The notes: generated by a model not told the origin, from the letters alone. 64,000 nucleotides of DNA from Patulibacter americanus DSM 16676 (GCF_000420025.1 NZ_ATUD01000003.1:1-64000), one strand, 5' to 3'; counted from the stretch's first letter, positions 1 to 8,376 are shown. Numbers and translations: made by a program.

Positions 1-34
1 CGCTCTCCGACTCCCACCCCCAGGACTCCTCTTC

Positions 35-574
35 ATGCTTCGCGCTCTGCTCTCCTCGCCCCGTCGTCTGCTCTCCGCCCTCGTCGTCCTGCTCGCCGCC
101 ACCGGCGTGGCCGTCGGGTCCGGCGCGACGTTCTCCTCCCGCACCGCCAACGCGGCCAACACGTTCACGTCGGGCACGCTGCTGCAGACGAACTCCAAGA
201 ACGGCACCTCGATCGTGACCGGCGCGAACATGAAGCCCGGCGACACGAAGACCGGTGAGGTCACGATCAAGAACACCGGCACGCTGGCCGGCGACTTCGT
301 CCTCACCGAGAGTGGCGCCACCAACGGCTTCTCCGCCGGGTCGCTGACGGTCAAGGTGCAGGACGTCACGGTCCCGACGGCCCCGACCGACGTCTACACC
401 GGTGACCTCGGCGGCCTGGCGAAGAAGACCCTCGGCTCCTTCGCGGTCAACGAGGCCCACACGTACCGCTTCACGGTCACGCTGAACCAGACGGCCCCCA
501 ACGGCGACCAGGGCAAGGCCGCCACGGCCAACTACGAGTGGGACGCCACCCCCACCGCCACGCCCGCCCCCTAA
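35..574 (+). CDS. TasA/CalY-like exported fibre subunit
   Basis: Predicted secreted structural protein of the TasA/camelysin type, a class processed by SipW-type signal peptidases and forming extracellular fibres in Bacillus. The 179-residue product has a basic start, one hydrophobic segment (about residues 12-30), then the family-like run ATFSSRTANAANTFTSGTL, followed by a beta-rich body with a KPGDTKTGEVTIKNTGTLAGDF stretch typical of these proteins, and ends in a Thr/Pro/Ala tail. No enzyme motif is seen. A strong hairpin terminator follows, and a SipW-type peptidase gene lies downstream at 1451. Only 34 bases upstream are visible, so its promoter is not seen. Fold and polymerisation are inferred from family resemblance only. 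Confidence 0.85.
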   Translation: MLRALLSSPRRLLSALVVLLAATGVAVGSGATFSSRTANAANTFTSGTLLQTNSKNGTSIVTGANMKPGDTKTGEVTIKNTGTLAGDFVLTESGATNGFSAGSLTVKVQDVTVPTAPTDVYTGDLGGLAKKTLGSFAVNEAHTYRFTVTLNQTAPNGDQGKAATANYEWDATPTATPAP

Positions 575-623
575 GCCCTCCGCTTCCTCCCGCGCCGCCC
601 ACGGGCAGCGCGGGACCCCAGCA

Positions 624-657
624 CGACGAAGCGCCCCCATCCGGGGGCGCTTCGTCG
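624..657 (+). terminator. Strong hairpin terminator after the TasA-like gene
   Basis: Perfect 15-bp inverted repeat (624-638 with 643-657) around the loop ATCC, about 50 bases after the TasA-like stop codon. The tail is TTG rather than a T run, as is common in GC-rich actinobacteria. Confidence 0.85.
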
Positions 658-660
658 TTG

Positions 661-726
661 CCGGCCTCGCATCCGGGCCCCGCTCGGCCCGTGCCGGCCT
701 CGCATCCGGGCCCCGCTCGGCCCGTG
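661..726. repeat. Tandem 33-bp direct repeat, two copies
   Basis: Two adjacent identical 33-base units (661-693 and 694-726) beginning CCGGCCTCGCATCCGG, followed by a degraded third partial copy to about 760. They lie between the terminator and the 3' end of the Hpt gene. No function is evident. Confidence 0.85.
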
Positions 727-804
727 CTCCTCGCCCGGCCTCGTATCCGGACTCCACCGACCCCGTGGGCGCCGTCCGGGCTTCGCCGCCGCCCATCGGC
801 GCCG

Positions 805-1137
805 CTACGCCGGTCCGCGCTCGGCCATCTGCCGCAGGGTCCGCGCCCCGTCCTGCAGCGGGGCAGCCTCGTCCGGGCCCGGCCCGGCCTCGAGCAGGCG
901 CTCCAGGCGCTTGGCGACCGGCGAGGCGTCGGGCAGGCCCATCGTGCCCAGCGTGCCGGCCAGCCGGTGGGCCTCGATCCGGGCGCGGTCGCAGAGCTCG
1001 TCGTCCAGGCGACCGGCTGCCAGGGCGGCGGCCGCCTCGTCCAGGACGGCGATCCGCCCGAGGACGCGGGGGAGGGTCCGGTCCCAGAGCGCGCGCAGGG
1101 CGTCCTCCAGACCGTCTGCAGCGTTCGGAGGGGCCAT
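805..1137 (-). CDS. Single-domain histidine phosphotransfer (Hpt) protein
   Basis: A 110-residue all-helical protein with the Hpt phospho-acceptor signature EAHRLAGTLGTMGL; the receiving histidine is about His57. Hpt proteins pass phosphate between receiver domains in multistep phosphorelays. It has no kinase or receiver domain of its own, so its partners must be elsewhere; receivers lie at 4658-5356 and 8382-8795. The ATG at 1137 is preferred to an upstream in-frame start because a TACGAT hexamer lies 6 bases before it and the extra residues look like translated intergenic repeat. It is transcribed opposite to the flanking fibre genes. Confidence 0.8.
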   Translation of the reverse strand: MAPPNAADGLEDALRALWDRTLPRVLGRIAVLDEAAAALAAGRLDDELCDRARIEAHRLAGTLGTMGLPDASPVAKRLERLLEAGPGPDEAAPLQDGARTLRQMAERGPA

Positions 1138-1143
1138 CAGGGC

Positions 1144-1149
1144 ATCGTA
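1144..1149 (-). promoter_or_regulatory. Putative -10 (TACGAT) of the Hpt gene
   Basis: On the minus strand TACGAT lies 6 bases before the ATG at 1137, consistent with a leaderless transcript. Confidence 0.55.
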
Positions 1150-1194
1150 CGTCGTAGGCGTCCGTCCGGATGTACTGAACCGACGTCCCGTCGC

Positions 1195-1325
1195 CCCCGC
1201 CACCGGCACGCGGCACCCGCCGCCCGCCATCCGGCGCCGTCATCCGCCGCCATCACCCGGCGCCCGCCGTCGAGCGCCCGCCATCCGGCGCCCGCCATCG
1301 AGCGTCCCCCATCCGGCCGATGGGG
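1195..1325. repeat. Degenerate CCGCCATCCGGCGCC repeats in the Hpt-SipW intergenic region
   Basis: The 313-base gap between the Hpt start (1137) and the SipW start (1451) carries no convincing gene. Its first two thirds hold several imperfect copies of a unit like CGCCCGCCATCCGGCG. The remainder contains a CGATAC hexamer at 1361-1366 that recurs upstream of other fibre genes. Confidence 0.6.
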
Positions 1326-1450
1326 CGAAAGCGCGCAGACCGCCCCAGGTGATCGAGTTCCGATACGTCCCGGACCCGGCACTGCCACGGGGCGGCGCGA
1401 AGCTGTGTCCACGGTCGAGGTCCTCCCCCGGACGACGACCGCCCCCAACG

Positions 1451-2116
1451 ATGCTTCCGCCTGTCTCTCCTCCCCGCCCGCTCCTCGCCCGCCTGGCCGG
1501 GTGGGCCGTCACCCTCGGGGTCATCGCCCTGGCCGCGGTGACCCTCCTGCCGACCCTGCTCGGCTACGGCCGCTACACGATCGTCTCGGGCTCGATGACG
1601 GGCAGCTACGACACGGGCTCGATGATCTACACGAAGGAGCTCCCGACGGCTCAGCTGCGCGTCGGCGACGTCATCACGTACGCGCCGCCCGCCGGCGCGA
1701 GCCCGCAGCCGATCGTCACGCACCGCATCCACACCCGCACCGTGGACGCCAAGGGCGAGGTCGTCTTCCGCACGAAGGGCGACGCCAACCAGTCCGCGGA
1801 CAACTGGACGTTCGCACTGGACGAGCCGACGCAGGCCACGGTCCGCTTCGGCATCCCCTACCTGGGCTACGGCATCTCGGCGCTCGCCCGCCCCGAGGTC
1901 CGCAAGATCGTCGTCGGCGTGCCCGCCATCCTGATCGCGCTCTTCGTCGTCGGCGGCCTGCTGCGCGACGCCCGGCGCGAGGCGCTCGAGGCCGCCCGCG
2001 AGCAGGACGCGACGACCGCGCCCGGGGGCGACACGCCGCCGGAGACCCCCGCCCCCGTCGAGCCCTACACCGTCTTCCCCGCCGAGCACCGCCGGCAGCT
2101 CACCGCCGCGAGGTAG
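1451..2116 (+). CDS. SipW-type signal peptidase I
   Basis: Membrane signal peptidase of the ER/archaeal-like (SipW) class, which uses a Ser-His rather than Ser-Lys catalytic pair. The 221-residue product has a first membrane segment (about 13-38), then the catalytic box IVSGSM (Ser48), VGDVITY and PIVTHRI (His91), and a second membrane segment near the C-terminus (about 153-171) with a basic/acidic cytoplasmic tail. It probably matures the TasA-like protein upstream (35-574) and perhaps the Ig-like protein downstream. A much longer reading frame exists upstream, but the ATG at 1451 gives a normal N-in signal anchor and skips the repeat region. A paralogue lies at 47079-47600. Confidence 0.9.
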   Translation: MLPPVSPPRPLLARLAGWAVTLGVIALAAVTLLPTLLGYGRYTIVSGSMTGSYDTGSMIYTKELPTAQLRVGDVITYAPPAGASPQPIVTHRIHTRTVDAKGEVVFRTKGDANQSADNWTFALDEPTQATVRFGIPYLGYGISALARPEVRKIVVGVPAILIALFVVGGLLRDARREALEAAREQDATTAPGGDTPPETPAPVEPYTVFPAEHRRQLTAAR

Positions 2117-2363
2117 CCCTCGCGCGCCCGCACCCGCCCGCCTGACCGTCCCGCCCGCCACACCACCCCGTCCGCCTGATCGCGCCCGCCTGACTGCCCC
2201 ACCGCGTCGCGATCCCGGCCGCATCGACCACCGCCCCCGTCCCTCGTGCCCGGGCGGCTCGTCGTCGTTGTGCGGCCCGCAGGCCGCGATACGGGACTGA
2301 TACCCGACGGAGAGCGGGCTGCGACCGTCCGGCGGCATCCTCCTACGGGCACCCCTCCCCCGC
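2117..2363. other. Intergenic region, C-rich degenerate repeats and possible promoter
   Basis: No gene is supported. The first half is C-rich with recurring CCCGCCTGA-like words. A CGATAC hexamer at 2287-2292 lies about 70 bases before the next gene and may be part of a promoter shared by the fibre genes. Confidence 0.4.
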
Positions 2364-3662
2364 ATGCCCCGCCCCGTTCGCCCCACCGACTCCGCCCGCG
2401 CCCCGCGCACCGGCACCCGCCGCAGCCGCGGACCGGTCGCCGCGCTCGTCGTCCTCGGCCTGCTGGCCACGACCGCCGCGACCGTCCCGAGCTCGGGCGC
2501 GAACTTCTCGGCCCGCACGGTCAGCCCCGGCTCCGGCGTCACCGCCGCCGCCGACTGGGTCGCCCCGACGGTCGCCGTCACGGACCCGGGCAGTCCGCTG
2601 CGCGGCACCGTCCCGCTCGCCGCCACGGCGACGGACTCCGGCGCCGGCGTCCGCACGGTGCAGGTGCAGGTCGCCCCGAACGCGGGCGACGGGTCCTCCT
2701 ACGCGACGGTCTGCACGACGACCACCGCCCCGTACTCCTGCTCCTGGGCCACGACGGGCCTCGCCGACGGCGCCTACAAGGTCCGCGCGACCGCCACGGA
2801 CAAGGCCGACAACGCCGCCACGAGCGCCGTCGTCTCCAACCGCGTCGTCGACAACACCGCGCCGACGGCCACGCTGCAGGACCCCGGCACGACGCTGCAC
2901 GCGGGCGACGTCGCCCTCTCCGCGACGGCCGCCGACGCGACCTCCGGCGTCGCGAAGGTCACCTTCCAGCGCGCCGCCGCGGGCACCACGACGTGGACCG
3001 ACGTCTGCGCCGCCACGAGCGCCCCCTACGGCTGCACGTGGTCCGCGACGGCCGGCACCTACGACCTGCGTGCCGTCGTCGTGGACCGCGCCGGGAACAC
3101 CGCGACGACCGGGACGCTGCGCCGCCAGGTCGTCGACCCGCACCCCTTCGGCGTCCGTCCGCTCCACACGATCAACGCGGGCACGCCCGGCCGCATCGAC
3201 CAGGGCGACCGGCTCGTGCTCACCTACTCCGAGCCGCTCGCCCTCGACTCGATCGTCCCGGGCTGGTCCACCGGCCGCAGCCCGCAGTTCGCGGTCCGCG
3301 TCCGCACCCCGGCCGCGATCTCGGGCGGCGCGGACGACACCCTCGACTTCGTCGGCACGGACGGGTCGGTCACCGCCGCCCTCGGGTCGATCAACCTCGG
3401 CGACAACGGCTACGCCCGCGTCGCACTGGGCTGGCTCTCCGCCGGGACGCTGCGCGCCACGGCGACGGCGGTCGGCACGACGAACGCCGACGGCACCTTC
3501 ACCGTCACGATCACCTTCGGCGCCCTGTCCGGCACGGCGCCGACGACGGTGAGCACGACGAACACCATGGTCTGGACGCCGTCCACGAGCGTCCGGGACC
3601 TCACGGGTCAGTCCGGGCTGACGACCGCGGTCACCCAGAGCCCGGGGGCCGTGAACTTCTGA
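2364..3662 (+). CDS. Exported protein with bacterial Ig-like domains
   Basis: 432-residue exported protein. A basic N-terminus and hydrophobic stretch (about 22-42) precede a SipW-cargo-like GANFSARTVSPG run. Two Ig-like beta domains follow, each opening with APTVAVTDPGSPL or APTATLQDPGTTL and including AxDxAGN/KADN turns (about 65-270), then a third beta-rich domain ending in VTQSPGAVNF. The C-terminal module (TYSEPLALDSIVPGW and LGSINLGDNGY) matches that of the protein at 47584-48564, so the two are paralogues. It presumably sits on the cell surface or decorates the fibre. The stop overlaps the next start (ATGA at 3662), implying coupling to the GAF-HisKA gene. Confidence 0.8.
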   Translation: MPRPVRPTDSARAPRTGTRRSRGPVAALVVLGLLATTAATVPSSGANFSARTVSPGSGVTAAADWVAPTVAVTDPGSPLRGTVPLAATATDSGAGVRTVQVQVAPNAGDGSSYATVCTTTTAPYSCSWATTGLADGAYKVRATATDKADNAATSAVVSNRVVDNTAPTATLQDPGTTLHAGDVALSATAADATSGVAKVTFQRAAAGTTTWTDVCAATSAPYGCTWSATAGTYDLRAVVVDRAGNTATTGTLRRQVVDPHPFGVRPLHTINAGTPGRIDQGDRLVLTYSEPLALDSIVPGWSTGRSPQFAVRVRTPAAISGGADDTLDFVGTDGSVTAALGSINLGDNGYARVALGWLSAGTLRATATAVGTTNADGTFTVTITFGALSGTAPTTVSTTNTMVWTPSTSVRDLTGQSGLTTAVTQSPGAVNF

Positions 3663-4582
3663 TGGCCGAGCGTCCCGCGAACGACCCGGCCGCCGAGCAG
3701 CCCGCCGACACCGAGGCCCCGACCGGCCCCGGCTCCCCGCCACCGGGCGACCCGGACGCGGAGCGGGAGCGGCTCGACGCCGTCCGCGCCACCGGCCTGA
3801 TCGGCGTCGAGGCCGGCGAGCGGCTCGATCGCATCGCCCGGCAGGCGGCGCAGGCGGCGGGCACCCCGATGGCGCTGATCTCGCTGATCGACGACGACCG
3901 GCAGTGGAACCCCGGGGTCCACGGTCCCGAGGCGCCCCGCGAGGCGCCGCGCGCGTTCTCCATGTGCTCCAAGGCGATCGAGACGCCCGAGGCGTTCATC
4001 GTCCCCGACGCGTCGAAGGACCCGGAGTGGGCGGACGCTCCCGGCGTCGCCGGCCCGCCCGGCGTGCGCTTCTACGCCGGTCAGCCCATCGACGACGGCG
4101 AGGGGCACCTCATCGGGGTGCTCTGCGTCATCGACACCGTTCCGCGCGTCGCCGACGACGCGCTCCTCACGTCGCTGCGCGACCTGGCCGTGTGGGCGCG
4201 CCAGGAGCTGCTCTCCTCGTCGCGCACCGCGGACGGCGAGGCCGACGCCGTGGCGACCACCGACCGGCTGCAGGAGCTCGAGCGGCTGCAGTCGCTCGTG
4301 GTCTCCACGACCGCGCACGAGCTGCGCACGCCGCTCACCGTGCTGCGGGTGCACGCGGAGCTGCTCGAGTCCGTGAAGGACAGCCTCGGCCCGGACGAGC
4401 GCGCCTCGCTCGAGGCGATCACGGGCGCGGTCACGCGCCTGCAGGACGTCAGCGACGGCCTCGTCTCCGACCTGCGCGGCAGCGCCGGTGGCGCGGAGGA
4501 GGCGCTGCGCCGCTGGCTGCGGCTCGAGGAGGGCTCCTCGCGCGTGCGGCCCGTCAGCGAGCCCGAGGACGACGAGGACTGA
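3662..4582 (+). CDS. GAF-HisKA sensor protein lacking a kinase ATPase domain
   Basis: 306-residue soluble protein. Residues 1-40 are disordered, about 45-185 form a GAF domain (ALISLIDDDRQWNPG, FYAGQPI, IGVLCVID), and about 200-275 form a HisKA dimerisation/phosphoacceptor domain with STTAHELRTPLTV (His219). The ORF ends 30 residues later in an acidic tail, with no N, G1 or G2 box anywhere before the next gene, so it cannot bind ATP like a normal histidine kinase. It could be a phospho-acceptor for another kinase, a heterodimer partner or a decayed kinase. It overlaps the Ig-like gene by ATGA and converges on the OmpR-type regulator at 4658-5356. No frameshift that would restore an ATPase domain is visible in the 75-base gap. 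Confidence 0.85.
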   Translation: MAERPANDPAAEQPADTEAPTGPGSPPPGDPDAERERLDAVRATGLIGVEAGERLDRIARQAAQAAGTPMALISLIDDDRQWNPGVHGPEAPREAPRAFSMCSKAIETPEAFIVPDASKDPEWADAPGVAGPPGVRFYAGQPIDDGEGHLIGVLCVIDTVPRVADDALLTSLRDLAVWARQELLSSSRTADGEADAVATTDRLQELERLQSLVVSTTAHELRTPLTVLRVHAELLESVKDSLGPDERASLEAITGAVTRLQDVSDGLVSDLRGSAGGAEEALRRWLRLEEGSSRVRPVSEPEDDED

Positions 4583-4657
4583 GGCCGGGGCGGACGCCCG
4601 GGTCGCGGTGCGCCGCCAGCGGGGGCGACGCCGCGCCGCAGGGCGACGCCGGGTGCG

Positions 4658-5356
4658 TCAGGACGACGCGGGGCGGTAGCGGTAGCCGATGCCGCGCACC
4701 GTCTCGACCGCGGTGTCGGCGTCGTGCACCGCGAGCTTGCGGCGGAGGCGGCTGACGTAGAGCTTGACCTGGTCCGCCGTCGCCATGCCGTCCCAGACGC
4801 GCTCGATGAGGACGTCGGAGGGCAGGACGCGGCCGGCCTCGCTCGTCAGCGCCGCCAGCAGCGCGTACTCGCGGCGGGTGAGCGAGAGCTCCGTTCCGCG
4901 GAGCGTGACGAGCCGCTGCTCGCGGTCGACGACGAGCAGGTCGTCCTCGTAGACGTCGACGGTCTCCGCCGCCGCGCCGGCGCTGCGCCCGCGGCGCACG
5001 AGGGCCTCGACGCGCGCGAGCAGCTCCTGCGGGCCGAACGGCTTGACGACGTAGTCGTCGGCGCCGCCGCGCAGGGCCCGCACCTTCGCCAGCTCGGCGT
5101 CCTCGCTCGTGAGCATGCAGACCGGGACGTCGGTCACCTCGCGGATCCGCTCGAGCGTCTGCCAGCCGTCCAGGCCCGGCATGTCGACGTCGAGCAGCAC
5201 CGCGTCGACGGTCCCCGCGAAGAGCACCTTCAGAGCCGCGCGGCCGTCCTCGGCGGTCCGTACACGCATGCCTCCACGCTCCAGGACGAGCTGGACGACC
5301 TCACGGATGGACTCGTCGTCGTCCACGACCAGGATCTGTGAGGTCTCTGCCGCCAT
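4658..5356 (-). CDS. OmpR/PhoB-family response regulator
   Basis: 232-residue two-domain regulator. The receiver domain (about 7-120) has the acidic pair in VVDDD, phospho-acceptor Asp56 in LLDVDMP and Lys104 in VVKPFG. The C-terminal winged helix (about 135-230) carries LTRREYALLAAL and the DQVKLYVSRLRRKL recognition region typical of OmpR/PhoB DNA-binding domains. It faces the ATPase-less GAF-HisKA protein tail to tail and may be its relay partner, but a functional kinase is not adjacent. The ATG at 5356 has a TACAGT -10-like box 6 bases upstream, so it is probably leaderless; longer in-frame starts run into holB and are rejected. Confidence 0.93.
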   Translation of the reverse strand: MAAETSQILVVDDDESIREVVQLVLERGGMRVRTAEDGRAALKVLFAGTVDAVLLDVDMPGLDGWQTLERIREVTDVPVCMLTSEDAELAKVRALRGGADDYVVKPFGPQELLARVEALVRRGRSAGAAAETVDVYEDDLLVVDREQRLVTLRGTELSLTRREYALLAALTSEAGRVLPSDVLIERVWDGMATADQVKLYVSRLRRKLAVHDADTAVETVRGIGYRYRPASS

Positions 5357-5362
5357 GCGCGC

Positions 5363-5368
5363 ACTGTA
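5363..5368 (-). promoter_or_regulatory. Putative -10 (TACAGT) of the response regulator gene
   Basis: Minus-strand TACAGT 6 bases before the ATG at 5356. It is divergent from the holB box at 5386-5391 in a 43-base intergenic region. Confidence 0.55.
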
Positions 5369-5385
5369 TCCCGCCACGGCCGCAC

Positions 5386-5391
5386 TACCAT
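5386..5391 (+). promoter_or_regulatory. Putative -10 (TACCAT) of holB
   Basis: TACCAT lies 8 bases before the GTG start at 5400, with no Shine-Dalgarno sequence between, suggesting a leaderless message. Confidence 0.5.
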
Positions 5392-5399
5392 CGGTCGGT

Positions 5400-6542
5400 G
5401 TGAACGTCCTCCCCGGCACGGAGCACCAGCCGCACGCCCGTGCCGTCCTCGCACGGGCCCTCCCGCACGCCGAGCACGGCGGCGAGCCGTCCCACGCGTA
5501 CCTCTTCCAGGGCCCGCCCGGCAGCGGCAAGCGGACCGTCGCCCGCGCGCTGGCGACCGCGCTGCTCAGCGAGACGCGGGACGGGGGGAGCGTCGACCAG
5601 GCGGCCGTGGCGCAGCGCGTGGCGCGCCGCTCGCACCCCGACCTGACGTGGGTCCGCCCGACGGGCGCGGGCGAGATGCGCGTGTCCGACGTGAAAGAGG
5701 CCGTGGTCGAGGCCGTCTCCCGCCGCCCCTTCGAGGCGCGCCGCCGCGTGTTCGTGCTCGAGAGCGCGCACGCGATGAACGACGGCGCCGCCAACCGGCT
5801 GCTGAAGACGCTGGAGGAGCCGCCGGACTACGTCGTCCTCGTGCTGCTCTCGGACCGACCCGGCGAGCTGCTCACGACGATCCGGTCGCGCTGCCAGAGC
5901 GTGCGCTTCGACGCCCCGTCCGAGGCGGACCTCGTCGCGCGCCTGCGGGCCGACCAGGGTGCGGACGAGACGACGGCGCTGGCGTGCGCGCGCCTCGGGC
6001 TCGGTGACGCGCTGCTCTCCCGCAGCCTCGCCGGCCCCGACGGGGCCCCGATGCGCACGGCGGCCGAGGCGCTCGCGCGGGACGCGATCCACGGCCCGCG
6101 GGGGGTGCCGCCGTTCAAGGCTCTGACCGAGGCCGCGGCGGAGCGCGGCAAGGCGGCCGGGGCGGCGGTGGAGCGCGAGGCGAAGGAGATCGCGGAGCGG
6201 CTGCCGGACCGCGAGCGCAAGCGGATCGAGCGCGACGCGAAGGACGACGCCAAGCGCGCCGTCCGCCGCGAGCGCACCGCGGCGCTCGACGTGTCGCTGC
6301 GCCTCTGCGGCCTGTGGTTCCGCGACGTGGCGTCGGTCAAGCTCGGCGCGGAGTCGGCGGTGCACCACGTCGACCGGCTCGCGGAGCTGCGCCAGGACGC
6401 CGGGGTGGCCGACGCCCACCGGCTGCTCTCCTGCGTCGACCTCGTCGACGAGACGCGCCGCACGCTGCGCCGCAACGCGAGCGAGGAGCTCCAGCTCGAC
6501 GCCCTCTGCGTCCGGCTGCGGGCCGCGCTCGGCCACCGCTGA
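5400..6542 (+). CDS. holB: DNA polymerase III delta-prime subunit
   Basis: Clamp-loader subunit that helps load the sliding clamp at the replication fork. The 380-residue AAA+ protein has a near-canonical P-loop GPPGSGKRT (about 38-46), FVLESAHAMNDGAANRLLKTLEEPP (sensor region, about 120-145), and SRCQSVRF. Residues 235-300 form a highly charged helical stretch (EREAKEIAERLPDRERKRIE), longer than in most HolB proteins, followed by the C-terminal collar domain. The four-Cys zinc module of E. coli delta-prime is not visible. The GTG start at 5400 is set by VNVLPGTEHQPHA at the domain N-terminus and by the TACCAT box just upstream. It is not in an obvious operon. Confidence 0.9.
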   Translation: MNVLPGTEHQPHARAVLARALPHAEHGGEPSHAYLFQGPPGSGKRTVARALATALLSETRDGGSVDQAAVAQRVARRSHPDLTWVRPTGAGEMRVSDVKEAVVEAVSRRPFEARRRVFVLESAHAMNDGAANRLLKTLEEPPDYVVLVLLSDRPGELLTTIRSRCQSVRFDAPSEADLVARLRADQGADETTALACARLGLGDALLSRSLAGPDGAPMRTAAEALARDAIHGPRGVPPFKALTEAAAERGKAAGAAVEREAKEIAERLPDRERKRIERDAKDDAKRAVRRERTAALDVSLRLCGLWFRDVASVKLGAESAVHHVDRLAELRQDAGVADAHRLLSCVDLVDETRRTLRRNASEELQLDALCVRLRAALGHR

Positions 6543-6675
6543 GGGCGTCCGGGGCACGGAACGACCACGTCGGGGCGCCCCTGAGCGGGCCCCCGGCGCG
6601 GTCCCACCCGGCGCAGGGCCGGGCGGGGGGGGGGAGGAGGTCCGCGGCGGGTGACTCGCCCCGGACCGGCCGGAC

Positions 6676-7677
6676 TCAGCGCGTGACGGTCACGTAGAAG
6701 CGCTTGCGGTCCGTCGCGGTCGTCACGGTGCCGTCGCTGAGGCGCGGGCTCACGACGAAGTGCGTGTTCGTGTTCGTGCCGGTCGGCGCGCAGGCGACGA
6801 CGCCCGGGATGGCGCAACGGGTGGCCGTGATCTCGCCGGCGAACTCCGGGTTGGCGTCCTCGCCCGGTGCGCGGCCGTTCAGGATCCCGTCGCCGTTCTG
6901 GTCGACCTGGTTCTGCAGGGCGATCGTGGTCGTGATCCCCGCGTTGGAGAGGTCCTCGCCCGCGTCGATGTAGACGTTGCCCACGGCGCCGGCCGGGGGA
7001 CCGTAGGCCGACTTCACCGTGAAGCCGCCGGACTGCGCCTCGATCTCGCCCGCGGCGTTCACGAGCGCCCAGCGGGGACGGGCGGCGGCGACCTTGGCGG
7101 TCGCCTCGGCGACGGCCTTGTCGACGGCCTCCTGCACGATCGCGGCGGCGTCCTTGCCGTCGACGCGGTCGGCGTTCAGGCCGGTGGCCATGCCCGTGGC
7201 GTTCGTCGTGAACGGCTTCGTGCCCTCGCCGCCGGCGCCGACGACGATGGTGCCGCCCGTGGTGCCCTTCGACGCCTGGAACTCGAACGCGAGGCCCGTG
7301 GAGAGGTTGTTCGCCCGCAGGCAGGGGTTCTTCTCGTCCGTGGGGGACGTCTTCACCGCGGCGCGGCAGCCGTAGATGGCACCGCCGCCCGAGGTGGTGA
7401 GGTTGGACTGGCGGGTCGCGTAGCCGCCCTTGCCGCCCTTCCCTGCGTCCTCGCGGGCGATGACCTGCGTCTCGCTGGTGGCACCGTTGCGCTCGCCGAG
7501 CATCAGGTTGCCGCCGTTGGCGGCGTAGGTCAGGGGGGCGACGCCGAAGGCGAGGATGCCGGTGCCGACGAGCACGGCTCGCGTCCGGCCGGTGCCGCGG
7601 CCGCGCAGGCGGCCGACGACGCCGCGACGACGCTCCGGGGTTTCGGGGCCGGAAGGGGTGGGGGTGGTGTCAGACAT
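6676..7677 (-). CDS. Secreted protein of unknown function with LNADRVDGKDA motif
   Basis: 333-residue predicted exported protein. An Arg-rich N-region precedes a hydrophobic segment (about 35-55) ending APLTYAANGG. The mature part is Gly/Ala/Thr-rich with two cysteines in a CRAAVKTSPTDEKNPC loop, a LNADRVDGKDAAAIV motif followed by an Ala-rich helix (about 165-190), and a beta-rich C-terminal half. The N-A-D-x-V-D-G-x-D-A motif recurs in uncharacterised exported proteins of Solirubrobacter-like bacteria, to my knowledge without assigned function. A GGAG ribosome site lies before the ATG at 7677. I assign no activity. Confidence 0.8.
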   Translation of the reverse strand: MSDTTPTPSGPETPERRRGVVGRLRGRGTGRTRAVLVGTGILAFGVAPLTYAANGGNLMLGERNGATSETQVIAREDAGKGGKGGYATRQSNLTTSGGGAIYGCRAAVKTSPTDEKNPCLRANNLSTGLAFEFQASKGTTGGTIVVGAGGEGTKPFTTNATGMATGLNADRVDGKDAAAIVQEAVDKAVAEATAKVAAARPRWALVNAAGEIEAQSGGFTVKSAYGPPAGAVGNVYIDAGEDLSNAGITTTIALQNQVDQNGDGILNGRAPGEDANPEFAGEITATRCAIPGVVACAPTGTNTNTHFVVSPRLSDGTVTTATDRKRFYVTVTR

Positions 7678-7844
7678 GGGGCTGCTCCGGGGGTCGGTCC
7701 GCGTACGGACGGCCGGAAGGCCGCCGGTCGGATGCAGGGTCAACGGCGCCGGGGCCCCGGTGGATGCATGCCACATAGGTGGCGGCGCGCGAGACAGGGG
7801 CGGCGCGCCCGTCCACGAGCGCCGCGAAAGGCGCCGCGCCGGCC

Positions 7845-7868
7845 GGCGCCCCGGAGGTCCGGGGCGCC
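7845..7868. other. Perfect inverted repeat, possible terminator or regulatory hairpin
   Basis: 11-bp perfect arms (7845-7855 and 7858-7868) separated by only GG, beginning GGCGCCCCGGA. It lies about 170 bases before the secreted protein's start on the minus strand. No T tract follows on either strand, so its role is uncertain. Confidence 0.5.
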
Positions 7869-8370
7869 TCGACCGGGGACGCGGGGCGTCACGTACCCCG
7901 TGAAGAGGGCGGCCGGACCGCCTCGGATCCGGGGTGAAATAGCCGAGAACGCCCCGGATGGCCGATGGTAGGTTCACGGCGTACCCGGGGCGTCCGTCCC
8001 CTCTGCGTCGACCCGCCTTCGTCGTCGTGTCCGTCCCTCGCACCCCGGGTTGGGACCGTCCCGTCCTGCCCGTGGCCTCGCCCGCCGTCCGCGCGCCCGC
8101 CGCTGCGTCGACGGCGGGCGGGGGCACGCCAGCCCCTGCGCGTGACGCACGCCACGGAGCGGATCACGGGATCGTCACGTCCGCGCCGGCGCCTGCCGCG
8201 AGGATCCCCCGGGAGATGGGGGCCGCCCCTCCGGCGTCTTCGCCCGTGGCTCCATAGCCCCGGCCCCGGGCGACTCCCGCATCCCCTCCGCCGGGCGGGG
8301 CGGCACCTCCATCTCGCCCCCTCGCGTGGCAGACGCCTGTCATCCCTCGCGGTGCGGGCGCCCGGGCCAC

Positions 8371-8376
8371 TACGAT
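8371..8376 (+). promoter_or_regulatory. Putative -10 (TACGAT) of the receiver-CheR-kinase operon
   Basis: TACGAT lies 5 bases before GTG 8382 and 8 before GTG 8385, in line with the leaderless layout seen at many genes in the window. Confidence 0.5.

Noticed and set aside
6620..6640. G-rich homopolymer before the secreted protein's stop region
   Set aside because: It lies in the convergent gap after holB; probably part of a GC-rich terminator region or a sequencing-prone tract, not a feature by itself.
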